Of a stretch of DNA of 48,766 bases, positions 1 through 8,303 are shown piece by piece. A program made the translations under genes and the position numbers. Positions within the stretch are counted from its first letter, which is position 1. Each line of letters starts with the position of its first letter. The stretch is from a virus, in IMG/VR virus record IMGVR_UViG_3300050821_001826, positions 1-48,766 of that record. One strand, 5' to 3'. The notes beneath the pieces were generated by a model. It was not told the DNA's origin, made no database searches, and was given only the letters and a program-made list of their open reading frames with translations.

Positions 1-248
1 GGTTGCAGACGCGCAGGGTAACGCTCTTGCTGGGGCGGAAGTGTATTGGTGTCTCCAGCCAGCCAGCACCTCCGTCAACCCACCTAGCCCCCTGGCGACT
101 GTCTATACCGATTCAACTGGCGACACACCTATCGTGCAGCCGGTTCTCACGGATGGATTCGGTCACGCCTTCGCTTACATGAATCCCGATGTGCTGTACA
201 CGGTAGTCATTTGGCACCCGCTTTTCGGATACAACCCTATCGTGCTTC
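1..248. repeat. Left copy of imperfect terminal repeat
   Basis: These 248 bases are repeated at 48519-48766 with seven substitutions and no gaps (positions 99, 112, 118, 163, 166, 175 and 196 of this copy). Six of the seven are synonymous in the reading frame that crosses the repeat; position 99 changes Thr (here) to Ile (right copy). The repeat shows that the sequence closes on itself into a circle of about 48.5 kb. The mismatches suggest that the two ends came from closely related variants of the virus rather than from one molecule. Confidence 0.9.
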
Positions 249-538
249 CCGATCAATCCATCGGCGGCGGCGGGGGTGGAGGGGCAGGTTTGACTCCGTT
301 CGCTGGGGTTCCGCAAGGGGCGATCAACGGAACAAATCAGACCTTCATCCTCACGAACGGCGGGACGCCGATCGCTGACGCGACTCCATCGCAGGTTACC
401 GCGTGGTTGAATATTCCATTGATTCAGGGGATCGGCTTTTCTGTGACCGGCAATGTTCTGACTTACGCCAGCCCGCCCCAACCTGCATCTGGCAGCGGAC
501 CCGCAGACGAAATCTATGCCCAAGGATTTTTCGTATGA
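2..538 (+). CDS. Tail-tip / receptor-module structural protein, 3' part
   Basis: The frame is open from the first base and has no start here; the start is at 48493, so the whole protein read round the circle is about 187 residues. The N-terminal half, with GNALAGAEVYWCLQP and a DGFGHAFAYMNPDVLYTV segment, looks like a carboxypeptidase-regulatory or Ig-like beta-sandwich. A glycine-rich linker (seven G in a row) follows. The C-terminal half carries a GAINGTNQTFIL...NVLTYASPP pattern that I recognise from many phage tail and baseplate proteins, where a short beta domain reads NG-x-N-x-x-F-x-L. There is no signal peptide. The stop overlaps the next ATG (ATGA), so it is translationally coupled to the signal-peptide cassette downstream. 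Probably a virion protein; its exact place in the tail is unknown. Confidence 0.75.
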   Translation, partial: VADAQGNALAGAEVYWCLQPASTSVNPPSPLATVYTDSTGDTPIVQPVLTDGFGHAFAYMNPDVLYTVVIWHPLFGYNPIVLPDQSIGGGGGGGAGLTPFAGVPQGAINGTNQTFILTNGGTPIADATPSQVTAWLNIPLIQGIGFSVTGNVLTYASPPQPASGSGPADEIYAQGFFV

Positions 539-2334
539 AAAAGATACTGATAACCGCGCTTTTCTTGTTTTCTCTGCCCGTGCTGGCGCAGAAGGTCAAC
601 CCTAACACGCAAATTGGCTGGCCCACCAACTGCTCCGTTGCCGGGTATGTCTACAGTTATCAGGCGAGGACCTGCGTCTTGAACGGTTCTTCCTCCGGCA
701 CGGTCACCTCTTTTTCTTCGGGAAATCTCTCGCCTTTGTTCACGAGTTTTGTAGCTACCGCTACCACGACACCTGCACTTTCATTCACCCTGAGCACGCA
801 GACCGCCTATACCGTTTTCGCAAATTGCACCAATGCAACTGCAGCCCCATCTTTTTGTTCGCTGATTGACGCGATGCTCCCTACGCAGGGTGGATTGACG
901 CCGGGTAGTTACACCAATGTCAACGCAACAGTGAACGCGCAAGGCATCATCACGGCAATATCTAACGGATCAGGTGGCAGCAGTGGAATTTCTGGGTTGA
1001 CAGCCGGGTATATCCCCAAAGCTGGATCATCGACCACCATCAACGCGAATAGCGCTCTGGATGACGGTGTGACAACTGCAAGCACGATCACATCGACGGA
1101 GCCGATTGCGATCACGGGCAGCACGCACGGGATTACGATTCCGGCGGGAACCGCGGTTTCGGGAGCTGCGAACAAAGTTGTCTACGCAGTCGATGCCACG
1201 AACGGTTACGCGGAGGTAAACGAAAACAATTCGGGTCTTTCGCGCATCTGTACGGCAGGCAATGCAATTTGTGGTAGTGGCAGCGGCAATATGAATGATG
1301 GCGGCGGTTCGACAACGGCAGGGTACTTCCCCATCACCAGCACCACCGCGCATGATTACACCGTGGACGCGAATCTTAATGATGGTCACACGGCAGCCAA
1401 CACCTTGACTTATGCCGGAACCGGCGGAATCAATGCCTCTGCCGGTCCTGTGGAGGGCACAGCGGGCATTTTTAATTCGCCTTCTGCTAATGCGTTGTCG
1501 ATCATCAACAGCGGAGCCAGTGTCGCGGTGTTCGACGAGAATAATACCTCGACCACACCAAAAACGAGCGTCTGCTATTTCCAGGCGATTCTATCAAGCA
1601 ACACGGAAGATTTGTCGTGTAATGGCGCGACGCTAAGCCCACTTGAAACAGTTGCCACGTTGACGACATTCGCTACTAATTCGGGCGGTGGTAATACCAT
1701 TAATGCCACGCAAATCAACGGCGGTTCTGTCCCAGCTTCTGCAAATGTTCTCGGCTCAAACAGCAGCAGCCAGCCCATTGCAGCGACAGCCGCGCAGATT
1801 GTTGCCCAGATCAGCACAACAGCGGTAACGAATGCAACGAACGCTGCGAATTTGGAGGGTGGCGCAACGTACGCCATCCCGTATCAGCTTGGGGTTGGCA
1901 GCACCTCCTTCTTCGCAGCAGTTGACAATGCTGTGGTTGTCACGAGCAGCAGTGGCCTACCATCTGAAAGCACGACGCTGCCGAGCGGATTGACGATTCC
2001 AAGCCCTACGGTGACGGGAACCCTGACCGGCGCAGCGGCAAATTTCAGTGGGAATGTCAGTGTCGCCGGACATCTCAATCAGAGTTCCGCCAATGAGTTT
2101 GCAGGCAGTTGTTCCATTGCAGCCAGCGCAACCTCATGCACCGCCACGATTGCAGGAGCTTTTACTGGAACGCCGCTTTGCTTCGCAAGCGCGCAGAGCA
2201 CAGGAGCTCTTAACAATGCAAATCTAATTGTGTGTTCACTTAGCGGAACGACTGTCACTGTGACCACATATTTGGCATTGAACAGCGATACGGCTCAGAC
2301 GGTGGGTTTCCTGCTCATCGGTAATCCCAATTAA
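535..2334 (+). CDS. Exported adhesin-like tail fibre protein A
   Basis: 599 residues. The ATG at 535 is chosen because it overlaps the upstream stop and begins a textbook Sec signal peptide (MKKILITALFLFSLPVLAQ): basic start, hydrophobic core, small-residue cleavage site. Longer forms of the frame lack this. The mature part is Ser/Thr/Gly/Asn-rich and low in charge, typical of beta-rich fibres. Residues about 55-98 carry a GTVTSFSSGNLSPLFTS block, a tail-fibre repeat seen in many phages, and the next gene has a close paralogue of it. The C-terminal 80 residues (AGSCSIAASATSC onwards) look like a compact beta domain with paired cysteines. A signal peptide is odd on a tail fibre, which normally assembles in the cytoplasm; either the protein is secreted before lysis or the segment serves another purpose. 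Function is inferred from composition only. Confidence 0.8.
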   Translation: MKKILITALFLFSLPVLAQKVNPNTQIGWPTNCSVAGYVYSYQARTCVLNGSSSGTVTSFSSGNLSPLFTSFVATATTTPALSFTLSTQTAYTVFANCTNATAAPSFCSLIDAMLPTQGGLTPGSYTNVNATVNAQGIITAISNGSGGSSGISGLTAGYIPKAGSSTTINANSALDDGVTTASTITSTEPIAITGSTHGITIPAGTAVSGAANKVVYAVDATNGYAEVNENNSGLSRICTAGNAICGSGSGNMNDGGGSTTAGYFPITSTTAHDYTVDANLNDGHTAANTLTYAGTGGINASAGPVEGTAGIFNSPSANALSIINSGASVAVFDENNTSTTPKTSVCYFQAILSSNTEDLSCNGATLSPLETVATLTTFATNSGGGNTINATQINGGSVPASANVLGSNSSSQPIAATAAQIVAQISTTAVTNATNAANLEGGATYAIPYQLGVGSTSFFAAVDNAVVVTSSSGLPSESTTLPSGLTIPSPTVTGTLTGAAANFSGNVSVAGHLNQSSANEFAGSCSIAASATSCTATIAGAFTGTPLCFASAQSTGALNNANLIVCSLSGTTVTVTTYLALNSDTAQTVGFLLIGNPN

Positions 2335-2343
2335 GGAGCAATC

Positions 2344-3945
2344 ATGCTAAGAAAACTCGCGCTCTCGCTGTTCATCATTTGCAGTGCGGTCACACACGCG
2401 CAAACGATGGCCGCAGTTTATTATTCTCCCAGCGCCGGAGTGTGGCAACCACTCACATCTGCTGCCGCATTCGGGCAAATTTCTACCGTACCGCCCCTGC
2501 AAATCCAGGCATATTGCCAAGCGAGTGCGGGGGCACAGTGGTCCCCCTGTAGTTTTAGCGGAGGAGGCGGCAGCGGCACGGTTACCTCGTTCTCAGCCGG
2601 GAATCTTTCGCCGCTATTCACTACCAGCGTTGCGACATCAACCACAACACCGGCTCTGACTTTTTCCCTGTCGAATGCAGCCCAGAATTCTGTGTTTGCT
2701 GGACCGGCATCAGGCGGAGCTGGAACGCCGAGTTACCAGACAGCACCGACCATCAGCGCAGCCAACATGACGAATTTTCCGACGTTCAACCAAAGCACAA
2801 CAGGAAGCGCTGCATCGCTGTCTGTATCCGGTCAGACTGGCCTCATAACCTTCACGGGAATAACCAGCACAAACCGCACACTGACCGTGCGCGATGCCGC
2901 AGACACAATCCTTGAACTTGGGGGCAGCTACACGCCAACCGGAACGTGGACATGGACAAGCTGCTCAAGTTGCGTGTGGCCCACTTTTAATCAGAACACC
3001 ACAGGCACGGCGGGGGGATTGTCCGGTTCTCCAGCCATCACCGTATCGAGTTGCACGGGATGCGGAGGATCTAGCGCCTGGAGCGCCATTACCTCTGGAG
3101 CCAACACGCAGACCGGGGCATTCTCAACAACAGCCCCGTGGACTTTCTCCGTCGCGGGCGCAGCCTCTACACCCGGTCTGAGCGTTACAGGAGCACCGTA
3201 CACTGGCGGATCGGCAACAACAAACTTCCCGCAATTCTATGTCAATGACGGAGCCGGGCCGACCACATTCTCAACTGCTGGGACTGAATTTGGACTCAAT
3301 TCTCCATCCGGATTTACAGGCAACATGGCGGATTTCCATGTAAACGGTGGCGGATCGATTTTCAAGGTGGATTACCAGGGCAACCTAGGACTCGGAGGAA
3401 CTACAGCAACATATTTTGACTTTGCTCAAGGGTCAAGCAGTGCCGCTGTTGGTTATTGTCCCACGGCGAACTCAATTTGCTTTCAAGCTCCCACATCAGT
3501 CACCTACCAGCTTCGCGTATTCGCAGGCTCTCCCGCTACTGGGTTTCCGCTCTACACCAACTCATCCGGCACGATGACGGAGACGATCACAGGCGTAAAC
3601 GGAACCCTCAATAGCGGTGTGGGTCTTCTGGGAACGCTGGCTGTGAATACTGTTCTCTCCTCAACCGTCGCTGCTTACGCTGGTCATTTCACGAATCTGC
3701 AAGTTGTTACCGCACTCGGTGGCACCTGCACCACGCTGCCACAGTTCAATGTGTTCGACGGGACTAGCAATGTGGGATCGACCGTGACGGCAAATGCTTC
3801 GACGCAGACCAAAGGCACAGGAAACAGCACTGCGCAGACCTTGACCTTCGCGGCGGGAGATGTGATCGGAATTTACATCTCGACAGCCGGTGGGACGTGC
3901 GTAGCGAATGACTTTATTGTTTCAGCGCAGTATTCAACTCCATAG
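2344..3945 (+). CDS. Exported adhesin-like tail fibre protein B
   Basis: 533 residues; the start is preceded by AAGGAG six bases upstream. It opens with a Sec signal peptide (MLRKLALSLFIICSAVTHAQ). Residues about 78-125 (GTVTSFSAGNLSPLFTTS, ending NSVFAGP) are a clear paralogue of residues 55-98 of the preceding protein, both at protein and at DNA level, so the two genes share a duplicated module. The FAGP-x-SGG-x-GTPSY motif is common in phage tail-fibre stalks. The middle contains repeated NFPTFNQ / WPTFNQN blocks, and the C-terminal 110 residues form a separate beta-rich domain with Cys pairs. Probably a second adhesin or fibre of the same exported cassette. The carbohydrate or receptor it binds cannot be read from the sequence. 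Confidence 0.8.
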   Translation: MLRKLALSLFIICSAVTHAQTMAAVYYSPSAGVWQPLTSAAAFGQISTVPPLQIQAYCQASAGAQWSPCSFSGGGGSGTVTSFSAGNLSPLFTTSVATSTTTPALTFSLSNAAQNSVFAGPASGGAGTPSYQTAPTISAANMTNFPTFNQSTTGSAASLSVSGQTGLITFTGITSTNRTLTVRDAADTILELGGSYTPTGTWTWTSCSSCVWPTFNQNTTGTAGGLSGSPAITVSSCTGCGGSSAWSAITSGANTQTGAFSTTAPWTFSVAGAASTPGLSVTGAPYTGGSATTNFPQFYVNDGAGPTTFSTAGTEFGLNSPSGFTGNMADFHVNGGGSIFKVDYQGNLGLGGTTATYFDFAQGSSSAAVGYCPTANSICFQAPTSVTYQLRVFAGSPATGFPLYTNSSGTMTETITGVNGTLNSGVGLLGTLAVNTVLSSTVAAYAGHFTNLQVVTALGGTCTTLPQFNVFDGTSNVGSTVTANASTQTKGTGNSTAQTLTFAAGDVIGIYISTAGGTCVANDFIVSAQYSTP

Positions 3946-3953
3946 GAGCCGTG

Positions 3954-4709
3954 ATGAAATTTCTTTTATCGCTGATTGTCTCTTCTGTTTTATTTATGCA
4001 GCCGGTGATGGCGCGCGCTCAGTTTGGGGGTAAAGCTGGGATGGGTGGAAAAGCTGGTACAGGAGGAGGGCCTACAGCGGCCGCGGCCCCTACCTTCGTC
4101 CAAGCGGCTTCTCCAGCCGAGAGCGCAGGCCAGACATCAATCACATTTACGTTCTCAACAGCGTTGACTGCTGGAAACAACGTTGTTTTGTGCCTTTTTC
4201 AATACTCTCAGACTCCAACGGTCAGCTTCAATCATGAAACGTGGACAGCCGACCCCGATAACGGAACTCCAGTTCAAAATATTCCGTTCGGTTCTAACTA
4301 TCTAAGTTGTTGGACATCGAGTGGAATAACAGGCGGTGAGTCCTCCATCGTCGCTTCTTGCACAGGCGGTGGTTGTATGGATTACCCAGCAGGGTGGTCC
4401 TTTGAAATCCACGGAGGGGTTTTAGATAAATCAGATTCTACTGCGACTGGAAGCGGAGTATCCCCAGCCTCCAATTCAATTACCCCTACGGCGAACAACT
4501 CACTAATAATTGGACTGTGTGTGGCCGCTACGACGGGAACTACCACCACCCCCGGTACTAATGTTGCGTGGACAATCCCTACAAACGGATCGAATACCAG
4601 TGGCGCGATGGAATACTTTTCACAGACCACCGCCGCGTCGGTAAATGCGCAATGTGGCATCAGTCCCACAAACACATGGATCGCGCACGTCTTGGACTAC
4701 CACCCATGA
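3954..4709 (+). CDS. Exported Gly-rich beta protein, function unknown
   Basis: 251 residues. AGGAG lies five bases before the ATG at 3954; an in-frame GTG at 3951 is too close to it. The start encodes a Sec signal peptide (MKFLLSLIVSSVLFMQPVMA, then RAQ). A glycine-rich linker follows (about residues 22-45, two GGKAG repeats). The rest is a single beta-rich domain with six or more cysteines, suited to an extracytoplasmic, disulfide-bonded protein. It resembles the generic secreted beta-sandwich proteins of environmental bacteria, but I recognise no family with confidence. Its stop overlaps the start of the next gene by ATGA, so it belongs to the same coupled cassette. Confidence 0.75.
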   Translation: MKFLLSLIVSSVLFMQPVMARAQFGGKAGMGGKAGTGGGPTAAAAPTFVQAASPAESAGQTSITFTFSTALTAGNNVVLCLFQYSQTPTVSFNHETWTADPDNGTPVQNIPFGSNYLSCWTSSGITGGESSIVASCTGGGCMDYPAGWSFEIHGGVLDKSDSTATGSGVSPASNSITPTANNSLIIGLCVAATTGTTTTPGTNVAWTIPTNGSNTSGAMEYFSQTTAASVNAQCGISPTNTWIAHVLDYHP

Positions 4710-7042
4710 GGAAGCTATTTTTCGCCATTGTCGCTTTGCTTTTTCCCGTTGCTGCCTACGCCACGACCGCACCCACATGCCTGTATCAGGACGTGCTTTC
4801 CGGTCCCGTGTCGGGCGGTGAGGGCGGCAACGGGATATATCTGAATATTTATGGCACAGGTTTCGGGGCCAGCCGCGGAAGTTCGACGGTCACGGTAAAC
4901 GGCGTGGCGCCGGCGCAATATCTTTACTGGGGTGCTGATCCAACGGGCGACCGCGACCAGATTGGGATTCAATTGTCTAGCTCTACAACCACGGGACCAA
5001 TCGTGGTCACAGTAGGTGGTCAGGCTTGCACGGGGCCAGGCGGAACGTCGAACACACTGACCTTTACTGTTGCAGGCGGCAATATATATTTCATCGGACC
5101 AGCGACGGATAACACCGCGTCTGTAAGCTGTACCTCATTGAAGTCGGGTGGGGGAAGTTATTCTTCACCGTGGGGTCTGACTAACCAGTGCGGAACCGAG
5201 GGGAGCTGTAGCGGCTATCCAGGCGCGTCCGGAAGTCGTACACCCTATACCTACTACAGTTGTCTCTCTAGCAATGACGCGCTGATCTTTCTCAATGGTG
5301 TTAACTATCCACAGTACGATGGTCGTGGTCTTCACGCTTCGCTGACTGTGGATGCAGGGAACGGCCAGACTCATAATATTTTGCAAGCGCGGCCCGGTGC
5401 GACGGTCACTCTCGGAAACAGTGCTAGTTCTGGTGCTCCCGAGTATGGGATTCTAGATGCGGCGAACGTAGACGCTCAATATTCTGGACTGACAGCTATC
5501 GGCGGGGAAGGCGGGGGCGGTGGTTCGTCTTTTCAAGGGACGGCATCATCGAGAGTTGTAGGGAACACGTTCGAGTGCCCTTACTGCTCGGGGCCAATCG
5601 GCGTGGTCGAGGCTGTACCAGAACTGGTCGGAAATTTCGTGACTCTGGCCGCGTCCTCAGTGAACCCGTCAAACAAAACCTTCCAGTGCATCTACGAAGA
5701 TTTCAATGGCTTTGAGGTTGGCTGGAATCGGATCTCCAGTGTGGGGTGCTACAACGGCTTCCAGGTCAACGAAAACTACTCGACCGGCTTCTACAATTTC
5801 TCCGTCCACGACAACGACATTGCCGACGTGAACGGCTGTGGCATCAATCTTTCAACCGTTGACCCCGGTTCTGGCTACGTGCAGGTATACAACAACATCA
5901 TTCATCATACCGGCATTCAGCAGTCGTCGGACGGCTCGACGGACGATCCTCATTGCGGTGTGTCGATGAAGGGATACGCGCAGCGCCCCCAAGCAACCGC
6001 GTACTCAAACTCTGGCACCGTGGCCACGATCACCACCGGCACGACTGATAATGCTTTCAGCAGCACGCAATCGGTAATCTTGGGTGGTTTCACAACAGCG
6101 ACGTGGTTTAACTGTCTCAATCCGACCCTGACCGCTTCAAGCAGCACGACGATTACTTTCGCCAATAGCCACTCAGCGACATCGGGTTCGGACAGTGGCT
6201 ACATCGGGCAAGCGACCTCGGCGTGCATCACTGGATACTCGGTCACGGGCACCTCCGGTCCGTGCACGCTATACACGGCAACTCTCGCGAATACCTTGAG
6301 CGCGGGCCAACCTGTGACTATCGAAGGAATGAGTGTCGGTACCTTTCTCAACGGGACCGCGACTATCTCATCGCGGACGAATAGCCAATTTGTCATCCCT
6401 TGTTCTGGGCATTCGGCGGTCGGATCGACGCCGGATTCTGCCTTGGCAATAGCTGGCGGAACCGCGCAAGTCTGGAACAATACTCTTTTCGACACCTCGG
6501 TGCTCATCAACACCGCGTCGGGCAGCGAAAATGCTTCGTGTGGTTTCCTGGTGCTCGATAACCAGCTTGAAGTGGTCAACAATCTAGTCGGCAATATCAC
6601 TTACGTCCCGGCCTACACCTACGCTAGCGTCTATAACCCCTACATTTGCACAGGGGGCGGTCCTTCGGGGACGATCACCGGCTCGAATAACATCTGGTAC
6701 TCGGTCAACACGCCGGGAAGTACGTCACCGGCCGGAAGCATCGGTACAATCGAGAACCCGGATTTTGTGAACTCGACCACCTGCTCACCGGGCTGCACCT
6801 GGACGAATTACCAGATTCAATCTGGCTCTCCTGCCATCGGCGAGAGCATCCAGTTTCCAGGGCCATATACGACTTACGGGAACGCGGCGCTCAGCTATTT
6901 GACGTGGGACTTTCAGCAGTTGACGCGGCCAGCGAATCCTGCGGCTATTGCGACGGGTGCGTTGGAATACTCGTCTGGGGGCGGGGGAAGCACGAACGCT
7001 ATCTACGATGGAATTTCGGGAATGGGAATAATAATCCAATGA
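4706..7042 (+). CDS. Exported TIG/IPT plus right-handed beta-helix protein, possible depolymerase
   Basis: 778 residues, starting at the ATG that overlaps the previous stop. A Sec signal peptide (MRKLFFAIVALLFPVAAYA) is followed at about residues 28-120 by a TIG/IPT Ig-like domain (IYGTGFGASRGSSTVTVNG). Residues about 190-430 have the Asn-rich, regularly spaced rungs of a parallel beta-helix (WNRISSVGCYNGFQV, NFSVHDNDI, YVQVYNNIIHHTG). An Ig-like insert at about 430-590 (AGQPVTIEGMS) is related to modules in the tail proteins. Helix rungs then resume (VWNNTLFD, VVNNLVGNI, SNNIWYS). Beta-helices of this type occur in pectate lyases, rhamnogalacturonases and phage tailspike depolymerases. No catalytic triad is certain. 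The neighbouring arabinofuranosidase suggests polysaccharide binding or cleavage outside the cell (inference). Confidence 0.8.
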   Translation: MRKLFFAIVALLFPVAAYATTAPTCLYQDVLSGPVSGGEGGNGIYLNIYGTGFGASRGSSTVTVNGVAPAQYLYWGADPTGDRDQIGIQLSSSTTTGPIVVTVGGQACTGPGGTSNTLTFTVAGGNIYFIGPATDNTASVSCTSLKSGGGSYSSPWGLTNQCGTEGSCSGYPGASGSRTPYTYYSCLSSNDALIFLNGVNYPQYDGRGLHASLTVDAGNGQTHNILQARPGATVTLGNSASSGAPEYGILDAANVDAQYSGLTAIGGEGGGGGSSFQGTASSRVVGNTFECPYCSGPIGVVEAVPELVGNFVTLAASSVNPSNKTFQCIYEDFNGFEVGWNRISSVGCYNGFQVNENYSTGFYNFSVHDNDIADVNGCGINLSTVDPGSGYVQVYNNIIHHTGIQQSSDGSTDDPHCGVSMKGYAQRPQATAYSNSGTVATITTGTTDNAFSSTQSVILGGFTTATWFNCLNPTLTASSSTTITFANSHSATSGSDSGYIGQATSACITGYSVTGTSGPCTLYTATLANTLSAGQPVTIEGMSVGTFLNGTATISSRTNSQFVIPCSGHSAVGSTPDSALAIAGGTAQVWNNTLFDTSVLINTASGSENASCGFLVLDNQLEVVNNLVGNITYVPAYTYASVYNPYICTGGGPSGTITGSNNIWYSVNTPGSTSPAGSIGTIENPDFVNSTTCSPGCTWTNYQIQSGSPAIGESIQFPGPYTTYGNAALSYLTWDFQQLTRPANPAAIATGALEYSSGGGGSTNAIYDGISGMGIIIQ

Positions 7043-8004
7043 AGAAACTGATCATTTTCGCTCTTGCCACTGCCTTGCACGCTCAGTCCACGGCCACGGT
7101 GACCTGTCCTGCCGCCTGTACGGTCACGGTGACAGCGACAACTGTCGTAACGCCGCCGGTTCCGCCAGCCACCTACGTCGGCCCATGCGACATTCCCGGA
7201 GTTTCCTGCGTTGCGGCTTACAACCTGGCACGTAAAGCTCGCAATGCGTACGCGGGCAGTTTCTTCACGGAGACGAATAATACCTTCGCAAAATTCTATG
7301 ACCAGATCAGTGTTAATGATCTAACCCCGTCTTGCTGCGGCCCCAACTGGCCGTCTGGAGCAGTACAGACAACGGTGGGATCGACTATTCCTCCGAGCGG
7401 GGTACCCGTGCCGATCGCACGAATCCTAAACGGCGAAGCCTACACCTATCACTACGGCGCAGCCAGCGGCATCCCGGTAGGTAATTCGTCGATCACAGAG
7501 TACATGGTGGTTGAGAACACCTCAGAAGGCGGCCAGGTTTCCGGGTGCTGCGGGAGTTTCAACGACTCCGAGAATCCTATTCACGAAGGATCCAAAGGGC
7601 AGATGTTCGGGCTGTCGCTGGCGGCGGGCGGGATGTGCACGGTCGGAACCGGGACTGGACCCTGGGCGGGGGTTGACCTGGAGCAAGGGAACTGCCTCTA
7701 TGGGCCGCCCCCGACAGCGAAATACCTCACGATTTTGGCGAAGTACAATGCGGCAACCGGAACGCTGACACTGAAATCCGGGGATGCCACGCAAGGAATA
7801 CTGACGACTCTTTACAGCGGGCCTCTGCCTCCTGGATACGCGGGGTTGAACCTTCAAGGGGCTGTCTCTCTAGGGATGGGCGGCGATGGGTCCAATTCGC
7901 CAATCAACTTCATTGAGGGGGCTATTATCGCAGGGGCTACCACGGATGCGGCCGATAACGCGTTGCAGCAGAATATCGTCAACTTTTACGGGATACAGCA
8001 GTAG
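7039..8004 (+). CDS. abfB-like: Exported GH54-type alpha-L-arabinofuranosidase (catalytic domain)
   Basis: 321 residues, starting at the ATG that overlaps the previous stop. A signal peptide (MKKLIIFALATALHAQ) and a Val/Thr/Pro-rich linker lead to GPCD...CVAAYNLAR, which matches the N-terminus of fungal GH54 arabinofuranosidase B. From memory of the Aspergillus kawachii enzyme, three landmarks are kept: the vicinal Cys176-Cys177 pair (here C170-C171), the nucleophile Glu221 in VDMEN (here E215 in VDLEQ) and the acid/base Asp297 in GGDNSN (here D283 in GGDGSN). The C170 to E215 spacing of 45 residues is identical. The C-terminal pattern (YEG...ENSVQENIV against IEG...DNALQQNIV) also agrees. 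The arabinose-binding CBM42 is absent. The family removes terminal arabinofuranosyl residues from arabinan and arabinoxylan. The protein is predicted to be secreted. Confidence 0.88.
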   Translation: MKKLIIFALATALHAQSTATVTCPAACTVTVTATTVVTPPVPPATYVGPCDIPGVSCVAAYNLARKARNAYAGSFFTETNNTFAKFYDQISVNDLTPSCCGPNWPSGAVQTTVGSTIPPSGVPVPIARILNGEAYTYHYGAASGIPVGNSSITEYMVVENTSEGGQVSGCCGSFNDSENPIHEGSKGQMFGLSLAAGGMCTVGTGTGPWAGVDLEQGNCLYGPPPTAKYLTILAKYNAATGTLTLKSGDATQGILTTLYSGPLPPGYAGLNLQGAVSLGMGGDGSNSPINFIEGAIIAGATTDAADNALQQNIVNFYGIQQ

Positions 8005-8021
8005 GGGGTTAGGAGAATGGC

Positions 8022-8297
8022 GTGGCAGACTTCACGCATGACCAATTCGGGCTGGGGCGGTTGCGCACTGACGTTGATCTATTGCGCTCAGACGTAAATC
8101 GCATCTCAGGTATCGTGGAGGGTAAGGATGGGATGCACATGCAGTTGACCAGGCTGATTTCCAAGCTCGATACCCAAGAAGAGACCCGCGACAAAGAGCA
8201 CAAAGCCAACACGACGCGGCCGAATATACTCATTGCCATTGCCGGTGCGGCGGCGGCGTGGATCGGGATTGCGCTGGCTGTCTGGCATCACCTGTGA
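8022..8297 (+). CDS. Small coiled-coil / C-terminal membrane-anchor protein
   Basis: 91 residues with a GTG start, six bases after AGGAG; an ATG at 8017 in another frame ends quickly. Residues about 10-62 are a charged amphipathic helix with heptad-like spacing (LRTDVDLLRSDVNRI). Residues about 67-89 are one membrane span (LIAIAGAAAAWIGIALAVW). This is the architecture of phage XhlA-like or spanin/holin accessory proteins, and it is the first gene of the lysis region. Holin or lysis-accessory function is inferred from architecture and place only. Confidence 0.7.
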   Translation: MADFTHDQFGLGRLRTDVDLLRSDVNRISGIVEGKDGMHMQLTRLISKLDTQEETRDKEHKANTTRPNILIAIAGAAAAWIGIALAVWHHL

Positions 8298-8303
8298 GGC
8301 CCT

